Part shown: positions 1 to 8,782 of the stretch, piece by piece
Numbering within the stretch: the first letter of the stretch is position 1
How the letters are laid out: the number at the start of each line of letters is the position of its first letter
DNA from: Arcanobacterium sp.
Lineage (GTDB): Bacteria; Actinomycetota; Actinomycetes; Actinomycetales; Actinomycetaceae
Assembly (NCBI GenBank): GCA_022768785.1
Contig: JALELI010000020.1
Span: forward strand, 1 to 43,515
DNA: 43,515 nucleotides
Direction of reading: 5' to 3'
The notes under the pieces: generated by a model
What the model was told of the DNA's origin: nothing
The model's database searches: none
What the model saw: the letters and a program-made list of their open reading frames with translations, nothing else
Position numbers and translations under genes: made by a program

Positions 1-532
1 TGGAAAAGAAAGATTCTGTGGGCACCACAGAGTTGAAGCCAAATTTGGCTTTCGAATCATGCACCAGCTTGTTTACTTGCTCCGCTTCAGCTGGCACGTA
101 CTGGAACTGCACCTTCTTCGTGGCGGGCATCTTTTTTCCCTGCGTATCAGTGGGCACATAATCTTTTTGTAGCCACACTTGCACCACTTCGGATCTCGCA
201 GTCACCTGCACCCGCTCCAATGGCTCTTGTTCAAGCACATGCAAACCCTCTGAGGTTTGGATCGCCGTAAAACCAAACGGATTAAAGAACCACAGCACCA
301 CCAATGCGCCGATGGTCAAGAATCCTAGTGTGCCAAAAGCGCGGCGCAGCGGTGAAACTTTTCGCCGTTTCGGATCCCGAAAATCCCCAGAGCGGCCACG
401 CTTCCGCTGCTCAGCGTGCTTCCGTAAATTTTGAGAATCGCCTGCTTTCTTCTCTGATGTGAAAGGGTTCTTCTGCTTTTGCTTATCGTTCACCGGATCC
501 TGTTTCTCTTCCGCACTGTTCACGTTGTTCAT
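1..532 (-). CDS. ftsH: FtsH ATP-dependent zinc metalloprotease, N-terminal part (cut by window edge)
   Basis: About 177 N-terminal residues are visible; the gene continues left of base 1. FtsH is a membrane-anchored AAA+ zinc protease that degrades misfolded and regulatory membrane proteins. Seen here are a long Lys/Arg-rich cytoplasmic N-terminal extension (residues 1-66), one transmembrane segment at about 67-84 (GTLGFLTIGALVVLWFF), and the start of the extracytoplasmic FtsH_ext domain. The AAA and HExxH domains lie outside the window, so identity rests on this topology and on the conserved order tilS-hpt-ftsH. The ATG at 532 follows the hpt TGA (535-533) with no spacer, and GGAGG lies just upstream inside the end of hpt, which indicates translational coupling. 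The long basic extension is common in actinobacterial FtsH. Confidence 0.85.
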   Translation of the reverse strand, partial: MNNVNSAEEKQDPVNDKQKQKNPFTSEKKAGDSQNLRKHAEQRKRGRSGDFRDPKRRKVSPLRRAFGTLGFLTIGALVVLWFFNPFGFTAIQTSEGLHVLEQEPLERVQVTARSEVVQVWLQKDYVPTDTQGKKMPATKKVQFQYVPAEAEQVNKLVHDSKAKFGFNSVVPTESFFS

Positions 533-1087
533 TCAGCCTCCGTACACCGCCGGAGCGAGTTTAGCGATGAACGGGAGGTGGCGGAATTTTTCCGCATAAT
601 CAAGGCCATATCCCACCACAAAATCGTTGGGAATATCGAAGCCTACATAATCTGCCGTAACGTCAATTTTGGCCGCCGCTGGTTTGCGCACAATCGTGGC
701 AATCCGCACCGATTTGGCCCCTCGCGAGCGCAGATTTGCCTGCAGCCATGAGAGCGTGAGCCCCGAATCGATCACATCTTCCACGATGAGCACATCGCGA
801 TCCGTCACATCTTCAGTGAGATCTTTGATGATCCGCACCACGCCAGAGCTTTTGGTGCTAGCACCATAAGAGCTCACCGCCATCCAATCCATCACCACCG
901 GCACATGAATTTTACGGGAGAGATCAGCCATCACCATAATGGCTCCCCGCAGCACTCCCACCAGCATGATTTCCTTGCCGGCATAATCACGCGAAATCTC
1001 TTCGCCTAACTCAGCAATACGCTGCGCAATCTGCTCTTCAGAAACCACTACGCTCTCAAGCGCACCTTCAGCATCATGCAGATCCAT
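533..1087 (-). CDS. hpt: Hypoxanthine phosphoribosyltransferase
   Basis: A 184-residue purine salvage enzyme that converts hypoxanthine (or guanine) plus PRPP to IMP (or GMP) in the cytoplasm. The PRPP-binding motif is clear: VLIVEDVIDSGLTL at about residues 99-112, with the two acidic residues followed by the S/T-rich loop. The Tyr-Ala-Glu-Lys-Phe-Arg segment near the C-terminus (YAEKFRHLPF) matches the family. Length is normal for bacterial HPRT. The ATG at 1087 has the strong ribosome site GAGGGAG upstream. It lies 9 nt after the tilS stop and abuts ftsH, so tilS-hpt-ftsH should be one transcript. This linkage is conserved across Gram-positive bacteria. Confidence 0.95.
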   Translation of the reverse strand: MDLHDAEGALESVVVSEEQIAQRIAELGEEISRDYAGKEIMLVGVLRGAIMVMADLSRKIHVPVVMDWMAVSSYGASTKSSGVVRIIKDLTEDVTDRDVLIVEDVIDSGLTLSWLQANLRSRGAKSVRIATIVRKPAAAKIDVTADYVGFDIPNDFVVGYGLDYAEKFRHLPFIAKLAPAVYGG

Positions 1088-1096
1088 TGATCTCCC

Positions 1097-2362
1097 TCAC
1101 TCATTTTTCTGTTGCGGCGCTGCGCTACGGCGAGTGCCCTGTGCGATCTCTAGCACACCATGACATTTTGTGGCATGGGCGCCGGGAAGATCTATGTGAA
1201 TATTATTCTCTCGGCCAGTAACAAGCTTATCAAGTGCTGAAATATGGCTGAAAAAGAGTTCTCCTCCGCGCGCCCCCACCGCCAGAGCTGCCAAACGCAC
1301 ACTACGGGTGCGCACCGCCTGCGGATAGGCCGCCAAGATGGCACAATCAATACGCACCACTGCACAGTGCGCTTCACTGGCCATTGTGAGGTCTGTTTCA
1401 CTCATCACCGAGCAATGTGAGCCATTCTCACCGCCTATATGCACTGCCCTCTCAGCTAGCCGCGCTGCGGATAGCTCATTTTCACCCTGCCGCCGCACCA
1501 ATGGCACCTCTCGCGGCTCTTCCGCCTCCGGCTTCGCCACCTGCGCCGCAGTTAAAGCTGCTCGCGCACTCTCCATCAGAGCGGCATCGTCTGCCGCCAC
1601 CAACGCCCCCGTGCGCACTAGGGCAGGCACCACCCCGGCTCCCAATACCTCTTCTAGCAGTGGAATCACTTGATAGCGCAGTGCACTGCGGCGCAGCGCA
1701 CTGCCATCGGCTGCTCTCCATTCGCTATCCAGCTGATTGGTGGGATCTTCCTCCCACTTCACTCCCAGCTCCCGGCACACCGTGCGCAGCTCTGCTCTAC
1801 GCATCGACAGTAACGGCCGCACCATCGGCACTTCAGGGTGCCCAGGTAGCCTTCCAGATTCTGGCATTCCCGCAATCGAACGCGCTCCCGATCCACGAGC
1901 TAAACCCAGCAGCACAGTTTCAGCCTGATCGTCTGCATTGTGCCCGAGAAATACCGGCGCGGCTAGATCCCCATACTCCTGGCCAATCCGCACTGCCTCT
2001 TCCGCCAATGCGCGGTATCGTACCACTCGCGCCGCACCCTCTGGGCCTTGCCCACCACCAGCGTGCTCCACACTCACGGTAGCTATGCGAGCAGCAATGC
2101 CTAACTGTTCTAACCGTGTGCGCACAGCTGCAGCTTCACTGGCTGATTCAGGGCGCAACCCGTGATCAACAGTGAGGGAATGGAGCGCAATTGCTCGCTC
2201 TCGAGCTGCGTAGCGCGCACCGAGCGCGAGAGCCATTGAATCTGCTCCACCGCTCACCGCCAACAGCACGTGTGCTCCGATTGGGAGCGCAGAAAACGCG
2301 CGCTGCAGAGCATGACGCGCCTGCGACACAAGTGGGTGTGGGTGCGCCATGTTATCGCTCAT
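1097..2362 (-). CDS. tilS: tRNA(Ile)-lysidine synthase
   Basis: TilS ligates lysine to cytidine-34 of tRNA-Ile(CAU) using ATP, changing both its charging and its codon reading; it is normally essential. The N-terminal PP-loop motif (LLAVSGGADSMALA) is intact, followed by the HNADDQAET segment characteristic of the family. The C-terminal third is weakly conserved and appears to lack an obvious TilS_C motif, as in other actinobacteria. About 421 residues. The start is uncertain. Three in-frame ATGs lie at 2371, 2362 and 2350, around the stop of the preceding metalloprotease gene (2354-2352). I chose 2362 because GAGG lies 3 nt before it, and the resulting overlap would couple the two genes. Confidence 0.93.
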   Translation of the reverse strand: MSDNMAHPHPLVSQARHALQRAFSALPIGAHVLLAVSGGADSMALALGARYAARERAIALHSLTVDHGLRPESASEAAAVRTRLEQLGIAARIATVSVEHAGGGQGPEGAARVVRYRALAEEAVRIGQEYGDLAAPVFLGHNADDQAETVLLGLARGSGARSIAGMPESGRLPGHPEVPMVRPLLSMRRAELRTVCRELGVKWEEDPTNQLDSEWRAADGSALRRSALRYQVIPLLEEVLGAGVVPALVRTGALVAADDAALMESARAALTAAQVAKPEAEEPREVPLVRRQGENELSAARLAERAVHIGGENGSHCSVMSETDLTMASEAHCAVVRIDCAILAAYPQAVRTRSVRLAALAVGARGGELFFSHISALDKLVTGRENNIHIDLPGAHATKCHGVLEIAQGTRRSAAPQQKNE

Positions 2363-3389
2363 CTGCCTCATCTGCCGCTCGTTCGCTGCAAGGTGCTACG
2401 CGTTCGAGCCAACGTGCAGGATCTCCCAGCTCAACAGCCGATGGTAAAAACTCTTCTCCGCGCCACAGCAGGTTCGCCGCTTCCATACTTGCGCTCTCGA
2501 TCACCTGCCGCACAAAATGCGCACCTGTGCGATACTGCTCCATTTTTTTATCGAATCCAAGCCATTGCACGAAATAAGCAGCGAGCGGACGGCGCTCACT
2601 ACGGCGTTCGTTCATTGCCGAGATCAACCGTTCTTTGCTCGGCATCTGAGCCAAATCAACTGCATTCATCACAAACTCCGCGTGCCCTTCTAGCACGCTC
2701 ATCGCCGTGTTGAGCTCTTGGGCTGGAGGAGAATCGAGTGCCCCATTTTCATCAGGGTCGTTGATAACCTCGAGAAAACGCTTCACGATATAGCCTCTCA
2801 GCCACGGCGCCGCCGCGAACTGCACGGCATGGGTGAGCTCATGTACACACACCCACAGACATAGATCGCGCTGATCTAAATTGAATTTCTCTCGAAAACT
2901 CGCAATATTGGGCGCGTTGAGCAGTAATCTTCCCCGCACCGACGTGGCTATGCCAGCCGCCTCTACATCTGCACTGCTGCCAATATCTGCCACCCCACGG
3001 GAAGCAGCGAGCGGAGCCACAGCAGCGGGCTCAGCGGGAGTGAAGGGATCGAACTGCCCTAAAATAAGGCGGGAGAGCACCGCCGTGCCCGCCCCCACGC
3101 CCCAGCTATTGACGCCGGGTATGCTGGCACCGTGAGCCTCGCTCATCTGGGCGAACGACTGTGCTGCCGCATATGCCCACCCAGGCCGATCCAACACATA
3201 AACGGGAATTTCTCCAGCTGATTTCGCCCCCTGGGTCAGACCAGTGAGCTCGCCCACAACGCTCACTGCCTGGCGCGCTGCACTGTGCAGATCAGCAGCC
3301 AATGCCTGCGCCATCTCGCGGCTCACATCTGGCCCACCTGCCGCCATAACCGCAGCAATTTTCCGAACTAACCGGGGATCAATACTCAT
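2352..3389 (-). CDS. Zinc-dependent metalloprotease, DUF2342 / F420-associated type
   Basis: A 345-residue actinobacterial protein always found next to tilS and dacB. It belongs to the zincin-like family annotated as 'coenzyme F420 biosynthesis-associated' or DUF2342. The zinc signature HELTH is seen in the segment LWVCVHELTHAVQF, followed by the family's conserved C-terminal region (HAEFVMNAVD and the MEQYRTGAHFV segment). The physiological substrate is not known. F420 involvement is a label from family co-occurrence, not shown here. An in-frame ATG exists at 3440, but the ATG at 3389 fits better. Its protein begins MSIDPRL, and a TACACT -10-like hexamer sits exactly 6 nt upstream, which suggests leaderless translation. 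The end overlaps the tilS start. Confidence 0.85.
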   Translation of the reverse strand: MSIDPRLVRKIAAVMAAGGPDVSREMAQALAADLHSAARQAVSVVGELTGLTQGAKSAGEIPVYVLDRPGWAYAAAQSFAQMSEAHGASIPGVNSWGVGAGTAVLSRLILGQFDPFTPAEPAAVAPLAASRGVADIGSSADVEAAGIATSVRGRLLLNAPNIASFREKFNLDQRDLCLWVCVHELTHAVQFAAAPWLRGYIVKRFLEVINDPDENGALDSPPAQELNTAMSVLEGHAEFVMNAVDLAQMPSKERLISAMNERRSERRPLAAYFVQWLGFDKKMEQYRTGAHFVRQVIESASMEAANLLWRGEEFLPSAVELGDPARWLERVAPCSERAADEADER

Positions 3390-3395
3390 AGCTTT

Positions 3396-3401
3396 AGTGT
3401 A
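3396..3401 (-). promoter_or_regulatory. -10 element for leaderless start of the zincin gene
   Basis: The hexamer TACACT (minus strand) is followed by exactly 6 nt (AAAGCT) and the ATG at 3389. No Shine-Dalgarno sequence precedes this ATG. The same spacing recurs at other starts in this window, which supports leaderless transcripts. No good -35 was recognised. Confidence 0.5.
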
Positions 3402-3571
3402 GCTGGCCGCTGCCGTAAATTTTCGGCAAGAAATATCCACCCGAATTCACTGGCAAAAGCCGCCATATCGCCAGCAGCAGCTACCACACCGGCAGCACAA
3501 CACCTGCTGCATTGCCAACGGCAACTATCCACAGCCACCGCGCCAATATTAGTCGCACCCAAGTCTGCGCC

Positions 3572-5095
3572 TTAGAGCTGCGCCAGCGCAGTCACAGCGC
3601 TATCGATAGCTGGCCGATAGGCATACGCATCAACCCCTGCAGCGGAGTTCACCACGATGGAAAAAGTGAGTGGCCGTCCATTGCGAGTGAGCACAAAGCC
3701 ACTGAGCGAGCTGGCCTCATCAAGCGTTCCCGTTTTTGCGTGCACCACACCAGTACCTGCGTTATTAACGAACCGCGTGTGCAGGGAGCCATCAACTCCC
3801 CCAATTGGAACTCCAATTCCAATAGCAGCCATAGCACACCCCTGCGCGGCGCCCGCAACGCTGCCGCCAGATTTTTTAGGTTCACCAGCGTGCTCAGGGG
3901 CACCAGCGTGTGCAGATTCGCCAGTCGCCTCTTGCCTGCGCGGCTGCGCGGGAGCGCCAGCTGAGCCGCTCACTTCAGCTCGAGCTGCACATGCCCACAC
4001 ATTTTGCAGCAGCCGGGTGAATACTGCAGGAGAAATCCGGTTGAGCGTAGAGAGCCCCGATCCGTCTCGAATCACCGAATCCGCTAGCGGCACTCCCGCC
4101 TTTTCCAGCACACCCACCACCGCCGTAGCACCGCCCACAAAACTTCCTGGTTTTCCCTGAGCTAATGCCACTTGATGAGCAAGCGCTTCGGCCAGTGAAT
4201 TTTCAGAAACCAACAGCATGTGATCCACAAGGCTACGCACCGGAGCCGAGTTCACCTCTGCCAGTGGCCGCGCACTCACGGGGGCTTTCTGGTGGCCCGC
4301 AGCCACCGCCTTCACTCCCGCCGCGTTGAGCTGCTGCACAAATGCTGTAAGCGCCTCCGCTGCAGGATCTGCCGGATAGCTGCTGGCCACTCCATCGGGA
4401 GCTGAATCGCTCGTCTTTCCAAGGTGCATCGCAACTGGGGAACTCGGCGTCACCCAGATTCGAGAATCTGCTGGCAAACTCGGCTCATATGCTGGCCCAG
4501 AATAAGAGCTGGTGTCTACGAACACCTGCACCGAGTTCACATCTGTGAGCTTCTGGGCAGCCGCCCGCGCCAGATCTCCCAATCCTGCCCGCCCGACTGT
4601 GGCTGTTGGAGTGCCACGATCCGGTGCCAGTGCAATATCGCCACCACCCACGAGATAGAGGGAAGCTCCATCTCGCACCGCACGCGTGGCAAAAGTTTTC
4701 TCTGGCCCGAGTGTGGTGAGCGCCGCAAATGCCGTGATCAGCTTCATGTTTGACGCCGGAATGAGAGAGAGATTCGGCTGCACCGCTCCCAGCTCTGTGC
4801 CGGTGAGGGCGTCGAGCACTCGAGCTGCCACCACACCCTTTCCTTTCACTGCCGTTGCCACTGTTTCCAGCGCGCGCTGCACTGCTTGCCGATCTGGAAG
4901 TGGAGCAGTGGCCACAGAGGATTCAGCCACAACCCGCTCCACAGTGGCCTCTCCAGGCACGCTCGGATAGGGCTTTGCAGCGTCAGCTGGCGCCTGAAAT
5001 GTGATGAGCCCCGGCACCACATCGCTCGCATCTGCCACCGCGTAGCCGCATAGCGCAACCACGATTGCACACACCGCAGCCATTATCTTTTTCAC
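3572..5095 (-). CDS. dacB: D-alanyl-D-alanine carboxypeptidase / endopeptidase, PBP4 (S13) family
   Basis: An exported low-molecular-weight penicillin-binding protein that trims D-Ala from peptidoglycan peptides and may cut cross-links. All three active-site motifs are visible: SNMK (SxxK, in [10 protein letters not shown]), SENSLAEAL (SxN) and [12 protein letters not shown] (KTG). A hydrophobic signal segment ([19 protein letters not shown]) starts the protein. I prefer the GTG at 5095 because it adds the basic n-region KK; an ATG at 5083 is the alternative, and longer in-frame extensions to 5200 lack a signal-peptide shape. A low-complexity insert rich in Ala, Gly and Pro (around nt 3860-3960) interrupts the last third. 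The neighbours (zincin, tilS, hpt, ftsH) are the standard actinobacterial order. Confidence 0.92.
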   Translation of the reverse strand: MKKIMAAVCAIVVALCGYAVADASDVVPGLITFQAPADAAKPYPSVPGEATVERVVAESSVATAPLPDRQAVQRALETVATAVKGKGVVAARVLDALTGTELGAVQPNLSLIPASNMKLITAFAALTTLGPEKTFATRAVRDGASLYLVGGGDIALAPDRGTPTATVGRAGLGDLARAAAQKLTDVNSVQVFVDTSSYSGPAYEPSLPADSRIWVTPSSPVAMHLGKTSDSAPDGVASSYPADPAAEALTAFVQQLNAAGVKAVAAGHQKAPVSARPLAEVNSAPVRSLVDHMLLVSENSLAEALAHQVALAQGKPGSFVGGATAVVGVLEKAGVPLADSVIRDGSGLSTLNRISPAVFTRLLQNVWACAARAEVSGSAGAPAQPRRQEATGESAHAGAPEHAGEPKKSGGSVAGAAQGCAMAAIGIGVPIGGVDGSLHTRFVNNAGTGVVHAKTGTLDEASSLSGFVLTRNGRPLTFSIVVNSAAGVDAYAYRPAIDSAVTALAQL

Positions 5096-5253
5096 TCTTG
5101 CAGTGTGCCATATTTTTCTTTCTGCGGGCTCTAAGAGGCAATATTGCCCACCTTGCAGAGGTTCGCAGCTACAATCGAGGCAAAGCACAAGTTTGCACAC
5201 CGTGCCCAGGCGCGGGCGTGCTAATGCACAGAGCCAGAGCCGAGGAGACGTTT

Positions 5254-5760
5254 ATGAAATCGATGGAATTCGACGTGACGATCGAAATCCCTAAAGGAAA
5301 CCGCAACAAATACGAAGTAGATCACGCCACTGGCAGAATCCGCTTGGATCGCATGCTCTTCACGTCTACCCGCTATCCCGATGACTACGGATTTATCGAT
5401 GGCACACTTGGCGAGGATGGCGACCCCCTCGATGCCCTTGTGCTTCTGGAAGAACCCACGTTTCCGGGCTGCGTGATCCGGTGCCGCGCGCTGGGAATGT
5501 TCCGCATGCGCGACGAACATGGCGGAGACGACAAAGTGCTCTGCGTGCCAGCCAGCGATCAACGCGCTTCGTGGCGCACTGAAATAGAAGACGTTTCCGA
5601 ATTCCATCGCCTTGAAATTCAGCATTTCTTTGAAGTGTACAAAGATCTTGAACCTGGAAAATCCGTGGAGGGTGCCCACTGGGTGGGACGCGCAGCAGCC
5701 GAGGAAGAGATCCAGGCTTCATATCAGCGCGCCATCGACACTGGCTATTACGATCACTGA
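5254..5760 (+). CDS. ppa: Inorganic pyrophosphatase (family I)
   Basis: A soluble 168-residue enzyme that hydrolyses pyrophosphate to drive biosynthesis. The family I metal site is seen in DGDPLDALV (DxDPxD), with the substrate-binding segment [13 protein letters not shown] upstream and a conserved C-terminal region ([13 protein letters not shown]). Length is typical. The start at 5254 is set by GAGGAG 7 nt upstream; the reading frame stays open to 5065, but that extension overlaps the dacB promoter region and is not protein-like. It is divergent from dacB, the common actinobacterial arrangement. Confidence 0.96.
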   Translation: MKSMEFDVTIEIPKGNRNKYEVDHATGRIRLDRMLFTSTRYPDDYGFIDGTLGEDGDPLDALVLLEEPTFPGCVIRCRALGMFRMRDEHGGDDKVLCVPASDQRASWRTEIEDVSEFHRLEIQHFFEVYKDLEPGKSVEGAHWVGRAAAEEEIQASYQRAIDTGYYDH

Positions 5761-5891
5761 GGCGTGCCCAGCGGTTCGATAGCTGGAACGCTACCAGCTC
5801 AGCTCACCGCCGCCCGCTCAACCGCCCTTGTATCCTGTGTATCCTGCCTGTGACCACCACTGGCACTACATCTCATATGCAGCATTTGACG

Positions 5892-5922
5892 CCTTTTGTG
5901 TATCCCTCAAGATACACAAGGC
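5892..5922. terminator. Hairpin between convergent ppa and NlpC/P60 genes
   Basis: TTGTGTATC (5896-5904) pairs perfectly with GATACACAA (5911-5919) across a 6-nt loop. The outer GCCT/AGGC bases extend the stem with a small T bulge. It ends 5 nt beyond the NlpC stop and 130 nt after ppa. There is no T-tract on either side, so it would act as a tailless hairpin terminator. Confidence 0.55.
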
Positions 5923-5926
5923 TGCG

Positions 5927-7273
5927 TCACTCAATGAAGCGCACAAACACATAGGAGCTGTAGAGCCTGCTATAGCCTGTGCCGTATTCTGGGCTGCGCG
6001 CACCGAAAGTGCGGCCGTTGCCGAGATAGAGCGCTATGTGCCGGCCTGGCCACCACACAAAATCCCCGGGTTTTGCCTCGGCAGCAGAGATCTGACGGCC
6101 TTGCTCTCCTTGCCAATCGGCACCGTGAAGCGTCTCAATTCCAAAATGACGCAGCACATACTGCACAAACCCCGAACAATCCCACCCACGCGTGGGAGAT
6201 GTGCCCGCCCACACGTAGGGGGTGCCTTCAAATTGGGTGGCATAAGCCACGAGAGCATCTCGCCTCGCTTGCCCATTTGATGAGGGCTTCGGCGCTGGAG
6301 GCTGGGGAGTCGGAGCCGGCTGGGGTGCCACTGGTGGTGCTGGAGGCCGGGGAGCTGGAGTAGCTGGGCGGGGCTGTGCCGGGCGCGCAGCTGCTTCCCG
6401 AGCTGCCCGTGCAGCTGCCTCTTGGGCTGCAGCTTTGGCTGCCGCCTGCGCAATAGCGCGTTGCTTCGCCAGCTCTGCCGCGCGCTCTGCAGCCGCGCGG
6501 GCCTGGGCAACTGCCGCTTGCGCCCGAGCTTCGCGTTCCGCTTCAAGCTGTGCGAGCCGCTGGCGCTCTGCTGCCACCGTTGTTTGATGGGCCTGCGCCA
6601 GTGTGACGGCAAGTTCATCACGCCGTTTGTTGGCCGCCGCCACCTGCTCACTCGCAGCCTGCGCTGCAGCTTGCGCAGCAGCGTCAGCACTGTTGGCTTC
6701 CTGCGCCGCTCTATCTGCAGCCAACAGTTTAGCTTTGAACGTCTGCTGCAAGGTTTGCGCAGCTTTTTCCAGCTGCTGGAATTCGTGCGCTTGCTCATCG
6801 CTGTGCTGCATCACCGTTCGGTATGCACGGGTGCGCGAGTTGGCAGCAGCAAAAGAACGTGAATCCAGGAAATAATAGCCACTTGCTAACCGCGAGGTGG
6901 AATCCTGATACATCGCCTGCGCCACAGCGGCTAGCTGTGCCCGAGCACGGCTTACTTTCTCTTGAGCCGCTGCCACGCGGCTCTGTGCCTGTGCCGCTTC
7001 GTCCATCGCAGCATTGACGGTGGTGACCGTTTGATCTGCATGCTGCCGAGCGGCGAGCGCTCGTGCTTCGAGCTCATCTGAACGAGCTGCAAGCGCCGCC
7101 AATTCTTGCTCTACGCGACCCAATGATGTGGCAGCCGTCTGTTCAGCATTTCTGGCAGCCGTCACATCGTGATCAGATGGTGCTGCTGGCGCTGCAGTTG
7201 CCGGTATGCTCAGCGGCACTGCGAGTGCCACACCCAGCGCTACGAGCGCACTGGATTTCCATTTAGATGCCAT
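5927..7273 (-). CDS. NlpC/P60 peptidoglycan endopeptidase with coiled-coil (RipA-like)
   Basis: A 448-residue secreted protein. A signal peptide (residues 1-27, ending near ATAAPAAP) is followed by a long Ala/Gln/Glu-rich coiled coil (about 35-290). A Pro-rich linker (PRPPAPPVAPQPAPTPQPP) comes next, then a C-terminal NlpC/P60 domain (about 335-448). The catalytic Cys is in DCSGFVQYVL and the catalytic His in GRHIALYLGNG. By family knowledge (RipA, PcsB-like proteins) the coil keeps the enzyme inactive until it binds a partner such as FtsEX, and the enzyme then cuts the D-Glu/m-DAP (or Lys) bond during cell separation. FtsEX is not in the window, so the partner is inference. The start ATG at 7273 has AAGGGAAG just upstream. 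It is convergent with ppa and divergent from the hydrolase. Confidence 0.92.
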   Translation of the reverse strand: MASKWKSSALVALGVALAVPLSIPATAAPAAPSDHDVTAARNAEQTAATSLGRVEQELAALAARSDELEARALAARQHADQTVTTVNAAMDEAAQAQSRVAAAQEKVSRARAQLAAVAQAMYQDSTSRLASGYYFLDSRSFAAANSRTRAYRTVMQHSDEQAHEFQQLEKAAQTLQQTFKAKLLAADRAAQEANSADAAAQAAAQAASEQVAAANKRRDELAVTLAQAHQTTVAAERQRLAQLEAEREARAQAAVAQARAAAERAAELAKQRAIAQAAAKAAAQEAAARAAREAAARPAQPRPATPAPRPPAPPVAPQPAPTPQPPAPKPSSNGQARRDALVAYATQFEGTPYVWAGTSPTRGWDCSGFVQYVLRHFGIETLHGADWQGEQGRQISAAEAKPGDFVWWPGRHIALYLGNGRTFGARSPEYGTGYSRLYSSYVFVRFIE

Positions 7274-7351
7274 CTTCCCTTCGCTTCCCCAAACGTCGGA
7301 TCACATGCTGCACAACAGCACCATGCGTAGCTAGCAGTTACATTAGTAACG

Positions 7352-7357
7352 ATCATA
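7352..7357 (-). promoter_or_regulatory. Putative -10 of the NlpC/P60 gene
   Basis: TATGAT on the minus strand in an AT-rich intergenic region (7335-7440) predicts a leader of about 70 nt. A small palindrome, GTTAC-N4-GTAAC (7337-7350), lies at the likely transcription start and could be an operator. No strong -35 was seen. Confidence 0.35.
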
Positions 7358-7517
7358 TAACAACAGGGCACTATTTGAAACAAATATATTATTGAATATC
7401 AATTTTCACACTAATCACAACCATTTAAGGAAACACAAAGAATCCAGTTTTTGGCACGGATTGCTCACGCATCACAGCGGCTCTTAGGAAATACGTAGAC
7501 TTCCGTTCTCCCTCTGG

Positions 7518-7523
7518 CACAAT
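7518..7523 (+). promoter_or_regulatory. -10 element for leaderless alpha/beta hydrolase start
   Basis: CACAAT followed by exactly 6 nt (AAACAT) and the ATG at 7530. No ribosome-binding site is present, so a leaderless mRNA is likely. Confidence 0.45.
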
Positions 7524-7529
7524 AAACAT

Positions 7530-8591
7530 ATGAGTGATGTGCAAGCTTCCAGATGGCACCCCGATGTGCTCGGCGCGGGATTCGAATCGAAGTATGTGCC
7601 GCTACACCCCGATTCTGAGGGGCCAGTGCTCACTACAGTGATTCGGCATCAGCCAGCAGACGACCCGGAATTTCCGGCAGTCTCACGCTCACTGCCGCAT
7701 ACTCTCTCAGAGCCCCCACTTTCAGAGTTCGCATTTCTAGCACTCCATGGGTGGAACGACTACTTTTATCACCGCGAGCTAGCGCGGCAAATCTCCGCAT
7801 TGGGAGGCCATTTCTATGCCCTTGATCTGCGAAAATACGGCCGCTCACACCGCGAAGGGCAAACCTGGGGATACATTAGCGATCTCTGCGAATACGACGC
7901 CGAGCTGCATATTGCGCTCGACACTATCCACTACGACCACGGCGCAGGAATGCCCATAGTCCTTTATGGGCATTCCACAGGCGGCCTCACTGCCGCCTTG
8001 TGGGCACACCGCCACCCCGGAGCACTCTCCAAACTAATACTCAATTCCCCCTGGTTAGAGCTCCAAGGAGCCGTAGCCACTCGGCTTGCCGGCCAAGGGG
8101 CAATAGAAGCCCTTGCACGCCTCGCCCCCAACGCCGTCATTCCTATCCCAGATTCTGGTTTTTATCACCGCACCCTCACTGGCCACCATCTCGATTCTGC
8201 ACATCTCCCCAATGAGGCTGAATCAGATCCATTTTTCACCACCGGCTGGGAGCCCAATGAGGCGTGGCGCAACACTACCAATTTTGTGGTGCGAGCAGGC
8301 TGGTTTAGAGCGATTCTCGCAGGGCACAAAACGGTGGCAGAGGGGCTCTCTATTGACGCTCCTATTTTGGTGCTCACCTCCTCACGTTCGATTTCGGAGA
8401 ACGAATGGAACAGTGATTTTCTGGCCGCCGATTCGGTGCTCACCGTGGAAAATATTTGGAAGCGCGTGCCGTTTCTGGGCCGTAAAACCACACTCGTGAA
8501 ACTCGATGGAGCTATTCACGATGTGTTGCTCTCCCGAGCCGCAGTGCGTGCTCAAGCGTTTGCCGAAATTGCGAGTTTTCTGCGCCATTGA
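7530..8591 (+). CDS. Alpha/beta hydrolase (serine hydrolase, lysophospholipase-like)
   Basis: A 353-residue cytoplasmic alpha/beta-hydrolase. The nucleophile elbow is GHSTGG (in IVLYGHSTGGLTAALW). An oxyanion segment ALHGWNDYF precedes it, and the catalytic His is probably in LDGAIHDVLLS near the C-terminus. The arrangement matches the monoglyceride lipase/lysophospholipase (Hydrolase_4) group, but the substrate cannot be read from the sequence. No signal peptide is present. The upstream neighbour is divergent; the downstream metX start lies about 190 nt away on the same strand, so the two may or may not be co-transcribed. Confidence 0.85.
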   Translation: MSDVQASRWHPDVLGAGFESKYVPLHPDSEGPVLTTVIRHQPADDPEFPAVSRSLPHTLSEPPLSEFAFLALHGWNDYFYHRELARQISALGGHFYALDLRKYGRSHREGQTWGYISDLCEYDAELHIALDTIHYDHGAGMPIVLYGHSTGGLTAALWAHRHPGALSKLILNSPWLELQGAVATRLAGQGAIEALARLAPNAVIPIPDSGFYHRTLTGHHLDSAHLPNEAESDPFFTTGWEPNEAWRNTTNFVVRAGWFRAILAGHKTVAEGLSIDAPILVLTSSRSISENEWNSDFLAADSVLTVENIWKRVPFLGRKTTLVKLDGAIHDVLLSRAAVRAQAFAEIASFLRH

Positions 8592-8782
8592 TAGGCTCCA
8601 CGTATGTTCAAGCGAATGCGAATGCCGAGCTAGCACCAGCCCCCTCCACCGTGCTAGTGGCCGCCCCTGCCTCAGATAGGCGCTTCGGATACTGCACACG
8701 AGCCACGCTGGCACCCACACTCCAGATCCACCGCTGCTCGGCCCATTTCTGCCGCTGTTTGAATAAGAAAACTAGAACAACC

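Noticed and set aside
7274..7529. Cyclic-di-AMP (ydaO) riboswitch before the NlpC/P60 gene
   Set aside because: Such switches often precede cell-wall hydrolase genes in actinobacteria, so I looked for one. The leader appears only about 70 nt long and the conserved purine-rich core is absent.
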